Source of the DNA: Pterobdella sp. o SKG-2022
Taxonomy: Eukaryota; Annelida; Clitellata; Hirudinida; Piscicolidae
Assembly (NCBI GenBank): GCA_964035795.1
Contig: OZ038323.1
Location: 9,405,878-9,469,877 of the forward strand
Direction of reading: 5' to 3'
DNA: 64,000 bases
Shown here: one piece after another, positions 1 to 39,200 of the stretch
How the letters are laid out: every line of letters starts with the position of its first letter
How positions within the stretch are numbered: the first letter of the stretch is position 1
Position numbers and translations under genes: made by a program
Notes under the pieces: model-generated
Told to the model about the DNA's origin: nothing
The model's input: only the letters and a program-made list of their open reading frames with translations
The model's database searches: none

Positions 1-8157
<8,157 letters not shown>

Positions 8158-8283
8158 TTTTGTATGCTGCTAGTTTGAAACATTTGCTATATTTCCATTT
8201 CAATTGATTCTATGACTGATTTTGATAGTTTTAGACTTGTTTTACTAGCAGGTTAACTATTTCTTATGAAAAACGGATCTAAA

Positions 8284-8289
8284 AATAAA
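8284..8289 (+). terminator. Candidate engrailed poly(A) signal
   Basis: AATAAA 127 bases after the engrailed stop codon. In DNA this AT-rich the hexamer is common, so position is the main support. Confidence 0.35.
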
Positions 8290-9312
8290 TATATTCAAAT
8301 GAACGAATCGATAGATATTAATAAAATAATGATATTTAACAAAACGGGGTTGAACAAAAATGATATTTATTAAACATAAAAATCATGAGAACAAGGGAAC
8401 AAAACAGGGCTGTCACGTAAAAAGTTGATAAATTGCAACATCAATCATTCTAGCTTTTAGTGACAATGATTGTAAGACCTTATTTTATTACAATCGAGTT
8501 TGATAGAACTTCATTCATCTTTAAATTATATTTCAATTAAATTAAATTTATAGATGAATTTTTGTGAAATATTTTACTCGTAGTTTTATGGTTTGAAATA
8601 TTGTTTACTTTTAAAACTTGTGCTTATTTTTAATTTTAGAAGTTTTTTGGTAATTTTTGGTTTCAAGTTAAATACATTGTTTAATAATCTTTCGATTTTG
8701 TTAAAATTTATTTTGAGTATGATTCAAACTTGCCATATATCACTTTCTTTTGCATAGGCGAGATTTTATTGTTTAATCTTTTGATGTTGATTACCCTTTA
8801 TCAGTCTTGTTTCATTTCGCTTTATATGGGTGCTATACGTTTAATGAATTTTGAAAAATAAAATCTGAAAATTACTGAGATTTATTTCTTAAATACTAAA
8901 TATAAATTCGTCAAAAAACGAACAAATTTGAACAAAAATATTCTATATTTTAATCAAACTTAACACAAAATCAATGGAAAGTTTATTCGGGGAACAAATG
9001 CAGTTGAAAGCTTGCGTGTGGCAACGCGTGTTGAGACAAAACTATAAATTTGTGAAACGATTTATTTGAAATGGGTTTATACTCAAATTCAATTTCCTAA
9101 AACAAGCACGTCACCGCTAAACTTGCTGATGCGAGAATAATCACAATTCAATATAATTGCTTTTGAAATAAGTACACAAGTAGTGTTATCAATCTCCAAC
9201 GCCTCAATACAAGAAAAAAATCAATTATTCTTAAAAATATCCTCTAAATACCTTTCAGACGGTGTATTGATGATGGATTTTGAAAAGTCACACTCGTATC
9301 TAACAGCCATCC

Positions 9313-9394
9313 ATACCTTCCCCAACCATCCATATCTCCCCCAACCATCCATATCTCACCAACCAACCATCCATATCTCCCCCAACCATCCATA
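9313..9394. repeat. Short CCATCC-rich tandem repeat
   Basis: Three to four imperfect copies of a roughly 19-23 base unit containing CCATCCATATCTCCCCCAA. The C-rich strand stands out from the AT-rich surroundings. Confidence 0.8.
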
Positions 9395-10045
9395 TATACA
9401 TCCAAAACACTATTTGTTTATTTATCCATCTATCCATTAATCTATGCTATGTCAAACTGCTCGAGTAATCTATTATACTACATTAATTCAATATTATATA
9501 ACCATTCCTTCACAACTCATCCTTTCAAACCTACATATTCGTCCTTACACTATCCAACCAGCCTGTATTAATCACTCAAAAACCCTTACCACACCACCTG
9601 CGTCAAGCTAAACAAGGCATTAAATTTTTCTTTTAAACTCCCAAACACCAAATCTTATTTTTGTTTCATCTTATCTAATACCATCTTATGAATTAAGACC
9701 CTTTTATAGTTTATTATAGAGAAAGTTTTGCTCAACAAAGTTATTATGTTGAAGATGGCAGATAGTTTGTTGAAATTAACTTTTTTGCTCAAATAATAAT
9801 GTTCAAGAGTGGGAGCTGTAAGCTTTCAATGTTTTTGATATGGGATTTTCACCACATATTTTCAGCATAAAACTCTCAAAAATGTACCAACCGTTAGTTA
9901 AGTTGTTTTTATAAAAAAATATCAATGTTTTTTGCAATTTTTAATTGAGAAAATTAAAAAATATAATTTTAGTTCTACAAAACACAAAGTTCTGAATAAA
10001 TATATTCGAGAAAAAATAAATCAAACATTTGAAAAAAAAATTTAA

Positions 10046-10064
10046 ATTATTATTATTATTATAC

Positions 10065-10147
<83 letters not shown>
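10046..10147. repeat. (TTA)n microsatellite
   Basis: About 33 TTA units with one early interruption, in the engrailed-collagen intergenic region. Confidence 0.95.
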
Positions 10148-11538
10148 GATCCTAAAATAACTCGAAAGGCTTAAACTACACGCGTGCATAAAAATTTCCA
10201 ATCAATCACCAGGTTGTGAGCATTTTCAATTAGTTGTATTGACTCATATTGAATTAGTATTACGAGTGACGAGTGTGTGAGTTGAATGGCGGGTGGAATC
10301 TTCAAAATAAATTTCATTTAAAATCGATTCCTGATCTTTGTTGTTGAAAGCTTGGAGAATTTTTAAAAAGTGAGTTTCTAAAGAATGATGATAGTGATGA
10401 TGGTAATGATTATAAGCTCATAAGTAACAGAAAGATTAATTTTATTCTATACTTGATACTTTGAGTATTTCTTAGGCAGAAGTTTCATAAAACTTACAGA
10501 CTTTTTTCCTCAATTTCATCGACTGAATAGTTATACTCAAATATTCTCACAATTATATTAAAAAAAACTATAAACACTATACATAGTTATAAATTATGAG
10601 AATTTAATAAATTTTTAAATATGAAATCAAAAGGCGATAATGGACTTAATGAACTGGTATGTCTTATCCTTTAATGTATACTGACAATCGATTGAAGCTT
10701 GAAATTCTTTGTTCAGTTAACACCCTTCATTGCCTTGATGATTTCAAGTTTGGAAATTTTTTATTAGTTTTCAAATTTTTTTCACACTATGTTATTATAG
10801 GTTTTGTATCATGTCTAGGAAACGTATTAGTGGCCATAAAGTGTTCCGAAACCATTAGAAAATTTGATAGCATCGGCATTCAGTCTCAAACCAGCCCTTG
10901 AGTTCAAGCGGTATTCACAATCAAGAATACCTTGACTCACGTATTTGCCAAGTTTTGGTACATCACCTTTCTCTGTTTATGTTATTCATTAATATAAAAA
11001 AAAGGAGAAAATTAAAAAAATTGAAATATTTTTTGAAATCAATTGAGATTTTCATCAAGTTATATTTCTCAAAATTAGTTTATTAAGTTTATAAAATTAT
11101 TATTTACGTATTAACTAATGGATAGATAAATGTTACAAACGTTTGAAGTTCGCTTGTATGTGTATAACTAAAAAGCGACAAAAAATCTAAACAAAATAGA
11201 ATAATCTATAAAGAAAGTTACAGTAAGTAATTGAAAAAAAGTTAATAATAAAAATAAATGTGTTAGTTATTAATTAATAAGTTAAATAAAGAGTAATTAA
11301 CGAGGTATGTCTAATTAGCAGAGTATATAGACGGTGGAAAGAGAGATGGTGAGAAAAAGAGCGGAGACACGTTCAACAGCAGTGTTACTCATTTTATAAC
11401 ATTATATAATCTAAGATAACATAATTAATTTCATATCTTTCTCAACATCAGCTCTATATGACATATAATTTGCGTAGGAAAGATTTTCCATAGTCGTAGT
11501 GGAACTTATATCCATGACTGAATGTTATATGGAATGAT

Positions 11539-11570
11539 TATAATTTGAGAAGTATTAGTGACATATCAGT
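11539..11570 (+). promoter_or_regulatory. Candidate collagen core promoter
   Basis: TATAAT at 11539-11544 lies about 29 bases before TCAGT at 11566-11570, which resembles an initiator. A start here would give a 5' UTR of about 140 bases before the ATG at 11708. Spacing is right for TATA plus Inr, but TATA-like strings are frequent in this DNA. Confidence 0.3.
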
Positions 11571-11707
11571 GCATACTTTGTGAGAATCACTAGCTGCAGT
11601 CTGGCAAGCAACATCCGAGCACCACGCCAAGCGAATTCTGTTGATTCTATCGTGAGTGCATTTGAAATAGTTGGCGTCGTTGCAACCAGAACAACGACCA
11701 CAACAAA

Positions 11708-25768
<14,061 letters not shown>

Positions 25769-26399
25769 AGATGCACTATTTAAGAAGCTTGACGTCGTCT
25801 CTTTTTATTAACACTTTCTTTATCAATTATTGTGATTTTATTCTTTAAATGGTTTGGTGTAGAGTGTTTATAATGTGATGATATTCTTGGCGAAATAATG
25901 GGAATGTTAATAGAATAAAAACTGGAACAAATGGTTTATTGTTACTAATCATACCAGTGTACTTAATACTGTGGTAGTCACTGCTTACATGTGATATTCA
26001 GGCGACAAGAATAAAAAATTATGGAGTGTTGCGAGGTGTTTTAGCAATTGATTGAAAGTGAAAATTATTATCGCATGATATGATGAAAATACACGGTTTA
26101 AAAGTTAAAATTATCACAAACAACAAGATATATGATAATGTAACAAGGAACCGATATAGAGGACAGCTGAAACAAGGATACTTGGTTGACTTTGTAGTAA
26201 AAATAATAAATACAAACCTGTTTACAAACCCATCAACAAATTTTAAAAATTTCAGCGGAATAAAACGACTTAGAACTGTCATTGAAACAAATCTAATAAG
26301 ATCTAAAAGTACATCGACTCAACGTATTAAAATGACTAGATGAATGCTTGTGATCATAATGATTAAAACGTAGCTTGAAACAATAGCTTTGAGTGATGC
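25769..26399. other. Convergent intergenic spacer
   Basis: Holds the 3' ends of the collagen (+) and syntaxin (-) transcripts. A weak open frame at 26080-26343 has no recognisable family and overlaps the expected 3' UTRs. Confidence 0.5.
25914..25919 (+). terminator. Candidate collagen poly(A) signal
   Basis: AATAAA about 145 bases after the collagen stop codon, in the 0.6 kb between the convergent collagen and syntaxin genes. Confidence 0.45.
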
Positions 26400-26495
26400 T
26401 CAATGGGTTACTGCTAAAAAGAGGACGATGAAGAAGAGGAAAAAAATGGCTGATGCAAACGCTGCTATGCAGAACTTACGTCGCCTGTTGCGTAG
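26400..26495 (-). CDS. STX7/STX12-like: Syntaxin last exon: transmembrane anchor
   Basis: 32 codons after a CAACAG acceptor: a basic cluster, F-C, then Ala/Phe/Leu/Ile/Val residues and V-T-H-stop (TGA, 26402-26400). It is a typical tail-anchor exon of a syntaxin and too short to show up as a long reading frame. Confidence 0.9.
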   Translation of the reverse strand, partial: LRNRRRKFCIAAFASAIFFLFFIVLFLAVTH

Positions 26496-29400
26496 CTGTT
26501 GGGAGATTAGAAAATAATGAAAAAATAATTGAAATGACAGTGATAATGGATTAAGAAGAATAGCCTATGAGACACTATTGTAGAAAACAAATGAGTTTCA
26601 TTGAATCGAAGGTTATCACTTTATAAGAGCTTCGTGAAAATTAAAGAAAATAAAAAATTTGTTTCTCTTTCTTTAATAATGATAAAGAAGATTGAAGATG
26701 AATCAATAAGCTTAATTAATTAAACACCTTAAGTAATGAAGAACTAAGCAATAATGCCTGATAAAAACTTCATTGAACAAACAAAAGACCTGATAGTTTC
26801 GAGCTTTATGTAACCTTTCGACCCCATGCTCCACGTTCATCGCTGCAGACTCTACATTGGCTTCTATGCTGTCTGTGTGTGTGTTGACGTATTTGTGTGT
26901 TTTGTATGTATAGACGTATAGGCGTGTTTCTATATTTTTAAGTGGGTATGTATTTTTGGGTGCAAGTGTATTTAAGTGCTTCATTGTAGAGTTCAAATAG
27001 GATTGACCTTCAAAGCTTCAGTAAACAACAGAAACATTGAGATAAGCAGTATCTATCAGGCATGCCACCAAAAGATGGTCTTAAAAAGAGTTCAAAGCCA
27101 TATTTGTGTGCAAAACCTTTATAAGCTTAAACACTTTACCAAAAGTCAACACTAACTGTTAAGCGCCTACATGACTAACCTACAACATCGTTTTGCTGGT
27201 GCACTAACAAGGCAAGCTCCTTGAAGATCTGATTCACATCCATTATGTCTGCCTGTTTGTGGTTTGAAGTAATATCCATTATAATGCTAGGGTTGAGAGC
27301 AACTACGATGAAACCCATGTATTTTAAGTTGTAATTTTGAATATCTATTATAATTATATTCGTTAATTTTGTATTCTTTCTGATCGCCATTCGTGTAAAC
27401 TTGATTTTCAGGTTTCTTCTTAAATATTTTTGTTCTTGGCCAAACAAACTTTAAAATTTACTAAAAACTTTTAGCCCAAGCTGATGTCCATTCAAGGACC
27501 ACCGTTCTATATAATACACTATGATGTTTGTTTCTATTATACTATATTGATTTCCGGCTATTTTACGTCAACACCGTTCTAATATTCGGGAGTTTTTTTT
27601 GTTAACTATGACCATTCCTCAAGCCAAAGTTCCAAAATATCAGTATGCTGATAAGTAACACTGGAGTCTAACAAGTATTAATATTATTATATCCACCTCG
27701 AGTTGACACATGGACTTTTCTCTCTCTTCCAAAAGTTGAACATCCATTTCATCTTCTGCCCTCATCAGACCTGAATCTCCACTAATCATATATTATTTAT
27801 CATTAGATAATATTTGACCAAATGTATTTGTAAACTTCAATATAGAATGAAATATGAATACATAACATAATGATGGTTATCATCATTCACGTTGGTTTTC
27901 ATACTGTGAAGGTATAGATGATGATGGAAATGCTTTCAAATAAAACGTTAGAAGCCTACTTTTCTTCAACTTCCTTGTTATCTTCGAATGGATCCTTGGA
28001 AGGAGTTTATAATATTTAAATAAATTATAGTAATAATAAATATCCTGTTGAAAAACTGAAAATAATGTCTTTTGAAATGTAATAAAAACCGTAAAAAATA
28101 TAATAAAAATGTGTTATGTTCACCTTTGTGCACAATTTTTAGCACTTTATTCGTAAGCTCATTTATTTATATACATATTATTTTTTTTTTATGAATACTT
28201 AATAGTTCTTGAGAACAGTAGTGAATATTTGAGTAGATGACAATTGAAATAATAAATAAAAAAAAATAAATTTAAATTTTAAAAATTGAAAAGAAAAATT
28301 ACAAAGGTATGTTAATTCTTGATTATTTAGTGTTTTGCACTTGCTAGCGTGAAAACTTCACACAGCAATTCTAAATTCATGTGCTTCCACTGAATGGAAT
28401 TTAACTCTGAAAAATATATATGAGACACAAGAATAATATGTGTTCATCACTAAGTGACACCAAGGTAATTAAAATAATATTAATATAATAAACATTTTTC
28501 AGTTCTCTTGAAAATTTTGCGCTATATGAATCTTGCAAAAACAATAATAATGAATAAGAAAATATATATTTTATATATTCTTACATAATTTCCAGGCCTG
28601 TTATTGGCTAGAGCTTCTTTATCTTTTTCCTGTCTTTGAGCCAATTGGAAGTTGCTCAGAGCCATGGTAAAGTCATTCATCAGCCTATCTTTGTGCATCT
28701 TTCGCATACGCTGTTGGAATTGCTAATTTAAAAACCAGTTTAGAATGAAGACTTGAAAAATTTATTATCTTTATGATATTTTTGTGTTTTGATTGCACTT
28801 AGTCTCATTTTCAATAAATTTTCTCATTTGAATCAGAATATTATTTATTATATATTACTCATATATTACCATTATGCCATAATTTAATTTGAAATATAGA
28901 GAAAGTGATGTTAACTTGAGAAATTTTTACACCAACATCAGCCAACCTGTTCAGAAGCAGAGGTGACATTAGGTAGATTGATCACCTCAATCAACTTTTG
29001 GGAAGTTTCCTTACTCAGTTGGTTTGTGTAGTGCTGTAGCTGGTGGCTATGAATTTTATTTTGAATTTATTTAAACTATGAATGAATGTGAAATGATATG
29101 AAAATTTAAACCTAAATTTTAAGTTTGAAATAAATTTATGCGAACCTAAAACAGTTAAGTTATAATAAATGTAACTGAATAAAACATAAATTTACAGCTT
29201 GTCTCTGAGTTCAATGGAGTCAGTGTTGGTTCCAATCTGAGCTATCATTTTTTGTAACTGCACCACTGTGATGTATAATTATTCTTATTATTTATTAATC
29301 ATTATATGGAAATTTATAAAATCATTTCCAGATAAGCAGTGGCTATAGGCAGTTTGTGGACTGATAGTCACTGCCTTCTAGATATCAATTTATGAACTTT

Positions 29401-29545
29401 ATAGAAAGACTTATGCAACTTATGCTAAGGATCAAATAACAGAATTAAATAATGAATAGCTAACCATTTTGATTAATTTTGTTGGTGTTTGTGCTCACCT
29501 GCTGGGAACTTCTATTGAAGTCCCAACTGCTTGATCTCTCACTCA
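26400..29545 (-). CDS. STX7/STX12-like: Syntaxin 7/12-like endosomal Qa-SNARE, start not resolved
   Basis: Nine minus-strand exons, 5' to 3': about 29545..29465, 29265..29196, 29046..28947, 28722..28585, 27994..27960, 27781..27697, 27252..27180, 26872..26790 and 26495..26400. They give at least 252 residues; human STX7 has 261. All phases agree. The N-terminal three-helix part includes Q-K-M-I-A-Q-I-G-T and R-L-M-N-D-F-T. The SNARE motif runs from D-I-M-D-V-N-Q-I-F-K to the L-H-K-A-R region, with the zero-layer Gln in V-H-Q-Q-N and the hallmark D-S-I-E-A-N-V-E. A basic N-R-R-R-K-F-C precedes one C-terminal membrane anchor of about 20 residues. Family role: endosome/lysosome membrane fusion. 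The initiator ATG and first exon are not found; the exon near 29545 may begin a few bases either way. Confidence 0.93.
26790..27252 (-). CDS. STX7/STX12-like: Syntaxin SNARE-motif exons
   Basis: Two exons, 27252..27180 and 26872..26790. The intron splits the Asp codon of D-S-I-E-A-N-V-E (G|AC). The zero-layer Gln lies in the first of the two. Conservation with syntaxins 7 and 12 is strongest here. Confidence 0.95.
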
Positions 29546-30080
29546 CTTTTAAACATTATTTTATAAGTTCAACTAAATCGGTTGATATGAAGTCACTATA
29601 TAACTTAAAAAACTTTTTCTAATTAACAGTAATGTAAAAATGGTACATACTTTTGATTATTCAAACGCAGTTGATAAACTTGCAGTTTCACTTGACAATA
29701 GCAGTGTTTGCTTTTTAAATGAAAAAAAATGATATCGGCAAAACAAATGTTTTTAAGCAACCAATATTGCAAAACTTTTCAATTAAAAATTTCAGACAAC
29801 GGTTATTAATTACGAATATATTATAATTTGATTTAATTCATTGAAATATTATAGATGGGCGTTTTAAAGTTGGACTTTAATATTATAATTATTTTAGCAA
29901 AAATAATTTTTTTTAATCTAAATACAAATTAATATTTTTTTAAAAATCTCATAATTTTATTGTTTTACAAACTAAGTTTATATTTTGACTTTACTTTTAG
30001 TTTTAAAATATCTTTGCGAAGTTAATGCTTTTTCATAATTCATATCTTTTCAAAAATTAAATTTTTAAACATATTTTCAA
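29546..30080. promoter_or_regulatory. Probable bidirectional promoter between syntaxin and DDX47
   Basis: About 540 very AT-rich bases separate the first recognised syntaxin exon (-) from the DDX47 start (+). The missing 5' exon of the syntaxin and both transcription starts should lie here. No clear core element stands out. Confidence 0.45.
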
Positions 30081-33768
<3,688 letters not shown>

Positions 33769-33793
33769 TTTTTGTCTGTGTTTTGACTTGAAG

Positions 33794-33799
33794 AATAAA
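33794..33799 (+). terminator. Candidate DDX47 poly(A) signal
   Basis: AATAAA 26 bases after the DDX47 stop codon. Confidence 0.4.
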
Positions 33800-35623
33800 T
33801 TAAATACTAAGTATTTTCGAAGAATTAATTTAAAATATTTTTTACATTATACATTTTAAACACTTACAAATGATCATAGAAAAAAAATAAAAACACATAT
33901 GAATTGAAACATTTAAATATTCACTTGTGCAACAAAAAGATGAAAAGTTCTCAAAATGGTGCAAGAAAATCCAAACTGTTGCAATGATTACACTCATGAA
34001 ATATGCAGTCAACTAGTGGTGGGTATAAAAGAGCAATAATGAGTCACTTTGGTCGTGGTTAAGTTAATGCCTCTGCCGATTTGATGCGAATATAAATTAG
34101 TATAAACAAAATGTATTTGTATAAATAAGATGATATTGAAACGGTGATTAAAGTGGTGTTCAAGAAGAGTTTTATCTGATAGTCTCCAAACGCCGCAGCC
34201 ACAAAAATATAAACTTCACACAACAAAACTCAAAAGTCCTTTAAAATATTCCACATAAAAAGTGAACTTCACCATTTCCTCCGAGACAACAAGCTCATAA
34301 ATTTTTTGTTCCATTAGAAAAATTTGAATAAATTTTCAACAAAAATACTTTTGAAGTTGATAGAACTGAGGGTCTGGCCTGTTTTTCTTATTCTCATCCA
34401 TTAATGCATACAAAAATTTATACAGAAATATACATATAGAACTTAAAAAATAAAAGTATATATATATGTATATAAGGTATGCCCAGACCACTTAGGTATA
34501 TGTATATAGATGCCCGAAGATTACGTCGTTTTGAAGATAAAATATTGGAATGGAAACAGTAGGAGAATAATTTTTTTTAATGATTGGATATGAAACATTT
34601 TGAAAGTTAGTTTTGAGGTTGTTCTTTGTATCAAAATTGATAAAAAATGTAAAAAATATGATATCTTGTATAAAAAAGAGAGAACAACAACATGCTGTAA
34701 TAATAGAAAAAAATTAAAGAAATATTGATTAAATAACCATCAGCATTACAAATAATTTCAATTAGCAAAAACTAGCCATCCAATGAAGAGGACTTTATAA
34801 ACAAGAGACACATCAAACCGATGGAGTTATTGATCGGTTCATCGATTGAAGGGCAGTCAATACGGACACATGCATCATAAAACTCAACTGGTCTCCTCAA
34901 ATCAATTACTGCGCTAGATAAATAGTATGGTGATTGGATACAGTATTGAATATTATTAGTTTACGCTAGATAAGTGAGTAACTGGCAGTTTATTTATATC
35001 GAGTCTTTTGTTCATGGTTCATGATGGTAATTTGAATTATAAAAAAGTAAAAAACTAGGAAAAGATATTCTGTCAAAGATGCATATGTAGAAGAAGTTAA
35101 TCTAAAGTTAATATTGTTTAAGCACAAGTCACATAAATAATTTAACAGCAATATAACAACGAAATAAAAGAGAGGAATTAAGTAGCGTTCCACTCAGCAC
35201 AACCATAAAGAAGGATATAATGGATATTGGGGAACAATAGGTATGATCTGGCTTGCAACACGAGTTAAATTAAACTATCGATTTAGCCATATAAAACTTT
35301 GAAAAATTTAAATAAGTTGTGAATAAAAATAATTGAAAAAATCAAAAAAAGTATTGAACGAATATAATAAGTGGTAAATGAAAAAATAAAAAGTATTAAA
35401 TGAAAAATTTGGGGAATAAGAAAAATAAGGTGTAATAAATTGTAAAAAGAATAAAGGAAAAACAATCATTGACCAATTGAAAGATATCTAGTCCTTCAAC
35501 TATTTTGGTTTTTTTATTAACGTCTGCTTGGGAAATAATATTGGTCACCAAAAAACAGGAAAAAACTTCTAGACCATGAAATAATGTTTTTTCAATTAAA
35601 ATGCACCAAAAACAAAGTGGAAA
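33800..35623. other. Intergenic region between DDX47 and Cav3
   Basis: No gene recognised on either strand; open frames here are AT-rich noise. It should contain the calcium-channel promoter and 5' UTR. An in-frame TAA at 35597 lies before the proposed channel start. Confidence 0.5.
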
Positions 35624-36294
35624 ATGATGATAAATAACATAGCGAAGAATTTAGATAAAAAAGACACAACGGAATGTAGTAATAATGGCCGTAATGATGA
35701 GGAGGAAGAGGAAGAAGATGATGACCGATCTTTTTCTGGTGTGATGAATGGTGATAGCTATTGTGGCCAATCTTCACAGTTTATAAAGAAAGATATGAGT
35801 GGTGGAAAGGTTATGGAAGCATTTCAAAATGAAGGTGATGACGAGGTTGGTGAGGGAAGCGGTTTGATTGGAGGAAAAAGTTTTAAACGTCATGATGATG
35901 ATGAGGATGGAGTGGGTAGAGATGGTTATAAAGAGAGGGGTGACAAAGTTGATAAAGATGGTTACAATGATAATGATAATATAATGAGTAGGAATGACTA
36001 CAAGGATGAGCTAAATATATTCACCAATCACAACATACTCACACCGGAACACAACATTTCAACAAATAAAAAGACTAGCCTCAAAGTTGAAAACAACAAC
36101 AATAATAACCAAAATAATAATAACAACAACAACAACAAAATTAACTGCACAAACAAACCGATCTTAAAGACCACAAGCAACAAAAGCTCAGAACACGAAG
36201 ATCTGGCGTACCCTGGATTTGAACCACGGTCGTTGTATTTCTTCCACCAAACCTCTTGGCCTCGTAACAAATGCTTACAGCTTCTCACCTCACC
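35624..36294 (+). CDS. CACNA1G/H/I-like: Cav3 exon 1: acidic cytoplasmic N-terminus
   Basis: 223 codons plus two bases. It runs from an E/D-rich stretch through Gly/Asp/Lys-rich sequence and an Asn run (about 36090-36140) to the conserved end A-Y-P-G-F...[13 protein letters not shown]. It ends in CC immediately before ATATCCTTT, a U12-type donor. Confidence 0.85.
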
Positions 36295-39200
36295 ATATCC
36301 TTTGAACTGTTTAGGGCTTTAATTATAATCAATTAATTAATTATTATTATCATTTGTTTTTAATGATTATTTTTATTTTTTACTTTTTTTATTTTCATCT
36401 CAGGTTCATCAGTTTTATTATATACCCTCTTTGGTTAAATATTCATTGAAGTTTCCAATTGAGGTCTTCCTAATTATTTTAAACCTACATTGTACATCAA
36501 TAATATCAATTACATGAAACTGCAATTTAAAAAAATTAACTTCAAACCGGTTTACATATAAAATTTTTCTACAAAAAAAAAACTACAATCACTCAAAATC
36601 ATTTCTGTAACCGCCATGGTCACCTTGATAATTACCAGTCAATACTCCAACCACCCCTAACCATCAATATTAACCACAGCTTATAGAATGTTAAATCTTC
36701 ATTAATTCTTATAGGTTCAAATAGCACACATCATCTTCAACCTGGTATAAATGCAAAACTGAAAGTTCTTTTTAATGCTTTTTCTTGGCAGAAATTTTGC
36801 TGTTCCATCTGATTTACACCGCCTTCAAACTTCTGATTGCTTTTGTTTTTTTCTTTGTTTTATGTTGAGTTATGGGTATAGGTATAACATTTTTTGCTTT
36901 TTTAGAGAGTTTTTTCCTCCTTTTTTCGGCTTTTTTTCTTTTTTTCTATTTTTTTATTAGATTTTTTTAGTTATTTTTTGTATTTAATAAAAAAAAATTT
37001 CAAAAAAAAATTCTGGTCAAAAAAAATATAATTTTTGATAAGATCATCTGTATCATAAAAATTTAGCTGTAAGTAAAAAATATATATTTCTGTGCAAATG
37101 GAAGCTTTGGATGTTATGTTTTGAATGAGATTCTGGAGGTTTTGGTGCTTTGTTCATTTACTATTTATAAAAATAACCTTCCAAAAATTTTCAGTTTCAA
37201 ATTTAGTTTTATTGGAATTTTTCTATTTTTGTTTTGAATTATTTGTTTATCATTCATAGGTTTTATTTTGGTCATCAATATCCCTTAAAAATTTTTATTA
37301 AAAATTTATTTTTAGTTTCTGTTCAGCTATTTTCTTTATGTTTTTATTTCTTCTTATCTCATTTATTTCTTTATTATTTTTCTTTCTGCCTAAACTGTTG
37401 CATTGCATATGACATAAAGTTGAAATTGAAATTCACTTTTCATATTTATGATCTTTATTGCGCAATATGGCGGGAATATTGCATTAATTTTTCTTAATCG
37501 ATACTTCGTTTTCTGACTTTCGACATCAACCATCTCTTCCCAACCAATCTTTAATATCAACTAATAAAATAAATAAATAAAAATGGAAAAATGAATAAAA
37601 ATATCAATAAAAACAAATAATAAAAAATATCAATCGATAAAAAAAATTATATCAAAACTGTGGTCTTATCTGTCGAATGTGAACATGGAAAACATTAAAT
37701 TTATCATGAATAATAAAATACTAATCGAATGCTTTAAATAAATATTAAATATAAAATAATAAATAAATTAAATGGAATATAAAAAAATAATAACATAAAA
37801 TAAACCAAAAAAAAAAATATATATATAACAAAAAAAATTGAATAAAACAAAAAAAAAACATGGAAATATAACAAAATCAACAAAAATAAAAAAAATAATA
37901 ACAAACACGTGGTTCGAGAGAGTGAGCATGGCGATTATCATTATAAACTGCTTCACCCTGGGCATGTACCAGCCTTGTGCTGATAAGGTGGGTGAGGGTG
38001 GAAAATTGAGGCTATCGCTTATTAATAGTATTAAGTTATTTTTCTTTTGTTGTTTCAATGGTGTGTTGAATTGGAGAGGGATGGGAAGGTGGGGAGAGGT
38101 GGAAGTGTGGAGTGGTACTATTACTATTGTTTTGCGCATAGTATCAAGGTGTTTCTATTGAGGCATGCCATATTATTTTGTATTGAACACAGTGGTTGTT
38201 TCGTAAGGTAAGATAGATGTTTTGTTTATTTATAAGGTAGCATTATTATTTGTTTATTGATTTTTATTAGAACTTCAAGTGGTTGCTTCATGACTATAAG
38301 TGGATAATTCCTTTAGTAATAATGATTGATGTGGGTTCTAGTTGTTTCTATGGTATTATAGATACATGTACTACTTACAAAAAAAAATTTTTAAAACTTA
38401 AAAAATATAAAAAAATAAAAGTAATGAAAAAAGTTCAAGCCTTGTTGAAATCACACAAGCACATAAATAGGATTCTTAAGCGTTCTTTCACACTCCGCTT
38501 CCTGCCTCATCGCTTGCGAGGGTATTCGCCTTGCTGCATTGAGCATCTTATTCGCACTTAAATTATCAATTCTATAATTTTTTAACGTTTTGCTCGTAGT
38601 TTTTTTTAGCGCAGTTTAGTGGTTTTTTTCGCGGTTTTTTTAATCGTTTATTTGTGTGTGTTGTGTTTTTTGTGTGTATGTGTGTGTTTAGGGGGGGGGG
38701 GGGTTACACATATATACTTTTTGTTTTATTTTGCTATATTTCATAGTTTTTTTTCACACTTTTTAATATTTTTTGTGAGATTTTCCGCTCGTAAAACAGC
38801 GATGGAAGCTGTTGGTCACTTGGCGGCGTTTGATTCTGTAATTCAGTGTGTTAATATTAATTTACGGCATATAACATACATTTTTTTATCAAGAAAACAG
38901 GGTATATGATGCTAAATGAAAGAAAAAAAATTAATGGAAATAAATCATAAATGAAAAAATTTAGATAGATAATAAAAAACAAAAAAATGAATAAATACAT
39001 AAAAACCAATAACTATAATAAATATAAAAAACAAAACAAACAACAACTATACACATCAACCCCACACTACCCACAATCAACCTCAATCACACTTGTCAAC
39101 CAATCACAGGTCTGCAACAGTTTCCGATGCCGCCTATTGGAGGTATCAGATCACGTGATATTCTTTTTCTTCGCCTTGGAGATGGTGATAAAAGTGATGG

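Larger units (their letters stand above)
8290..11537. other. Intergenic region between engrailed and collagen
   Basis: No gene recognised on either strand. It contains a tandem C-C-A-T-C-C-A-T-A-T-C-T-C-C-C-C-C-A-A-type repeat (about 9313-9394) and a TTA run (10046-10147). A short open stretch at 10659-11086 resembles no known protein. Confidence 0.6.

Noticed and set aside
10659..11086. Two adjacent open frames before the collagen gene
   Set aside because: No recognisable motif, no supporting splice pattern and random-like composition.
26080..26343. 87-codon frame on each strand between collagen and syntaxin
   Set aside because: Unrecognised, mutually overlapping and in the expected 3' UTR zone.
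36204..36270. Minus-strand tRNA-like sequence (GGTTCAAATCC with an A-box-like string)
   Set aside because: The plus strand encodes the conserved Cav3 N-terminal motif (A-Y-P-G-F ... P-R-N-K-C-L) in phase with the next exon, and no acceptor stem forms.
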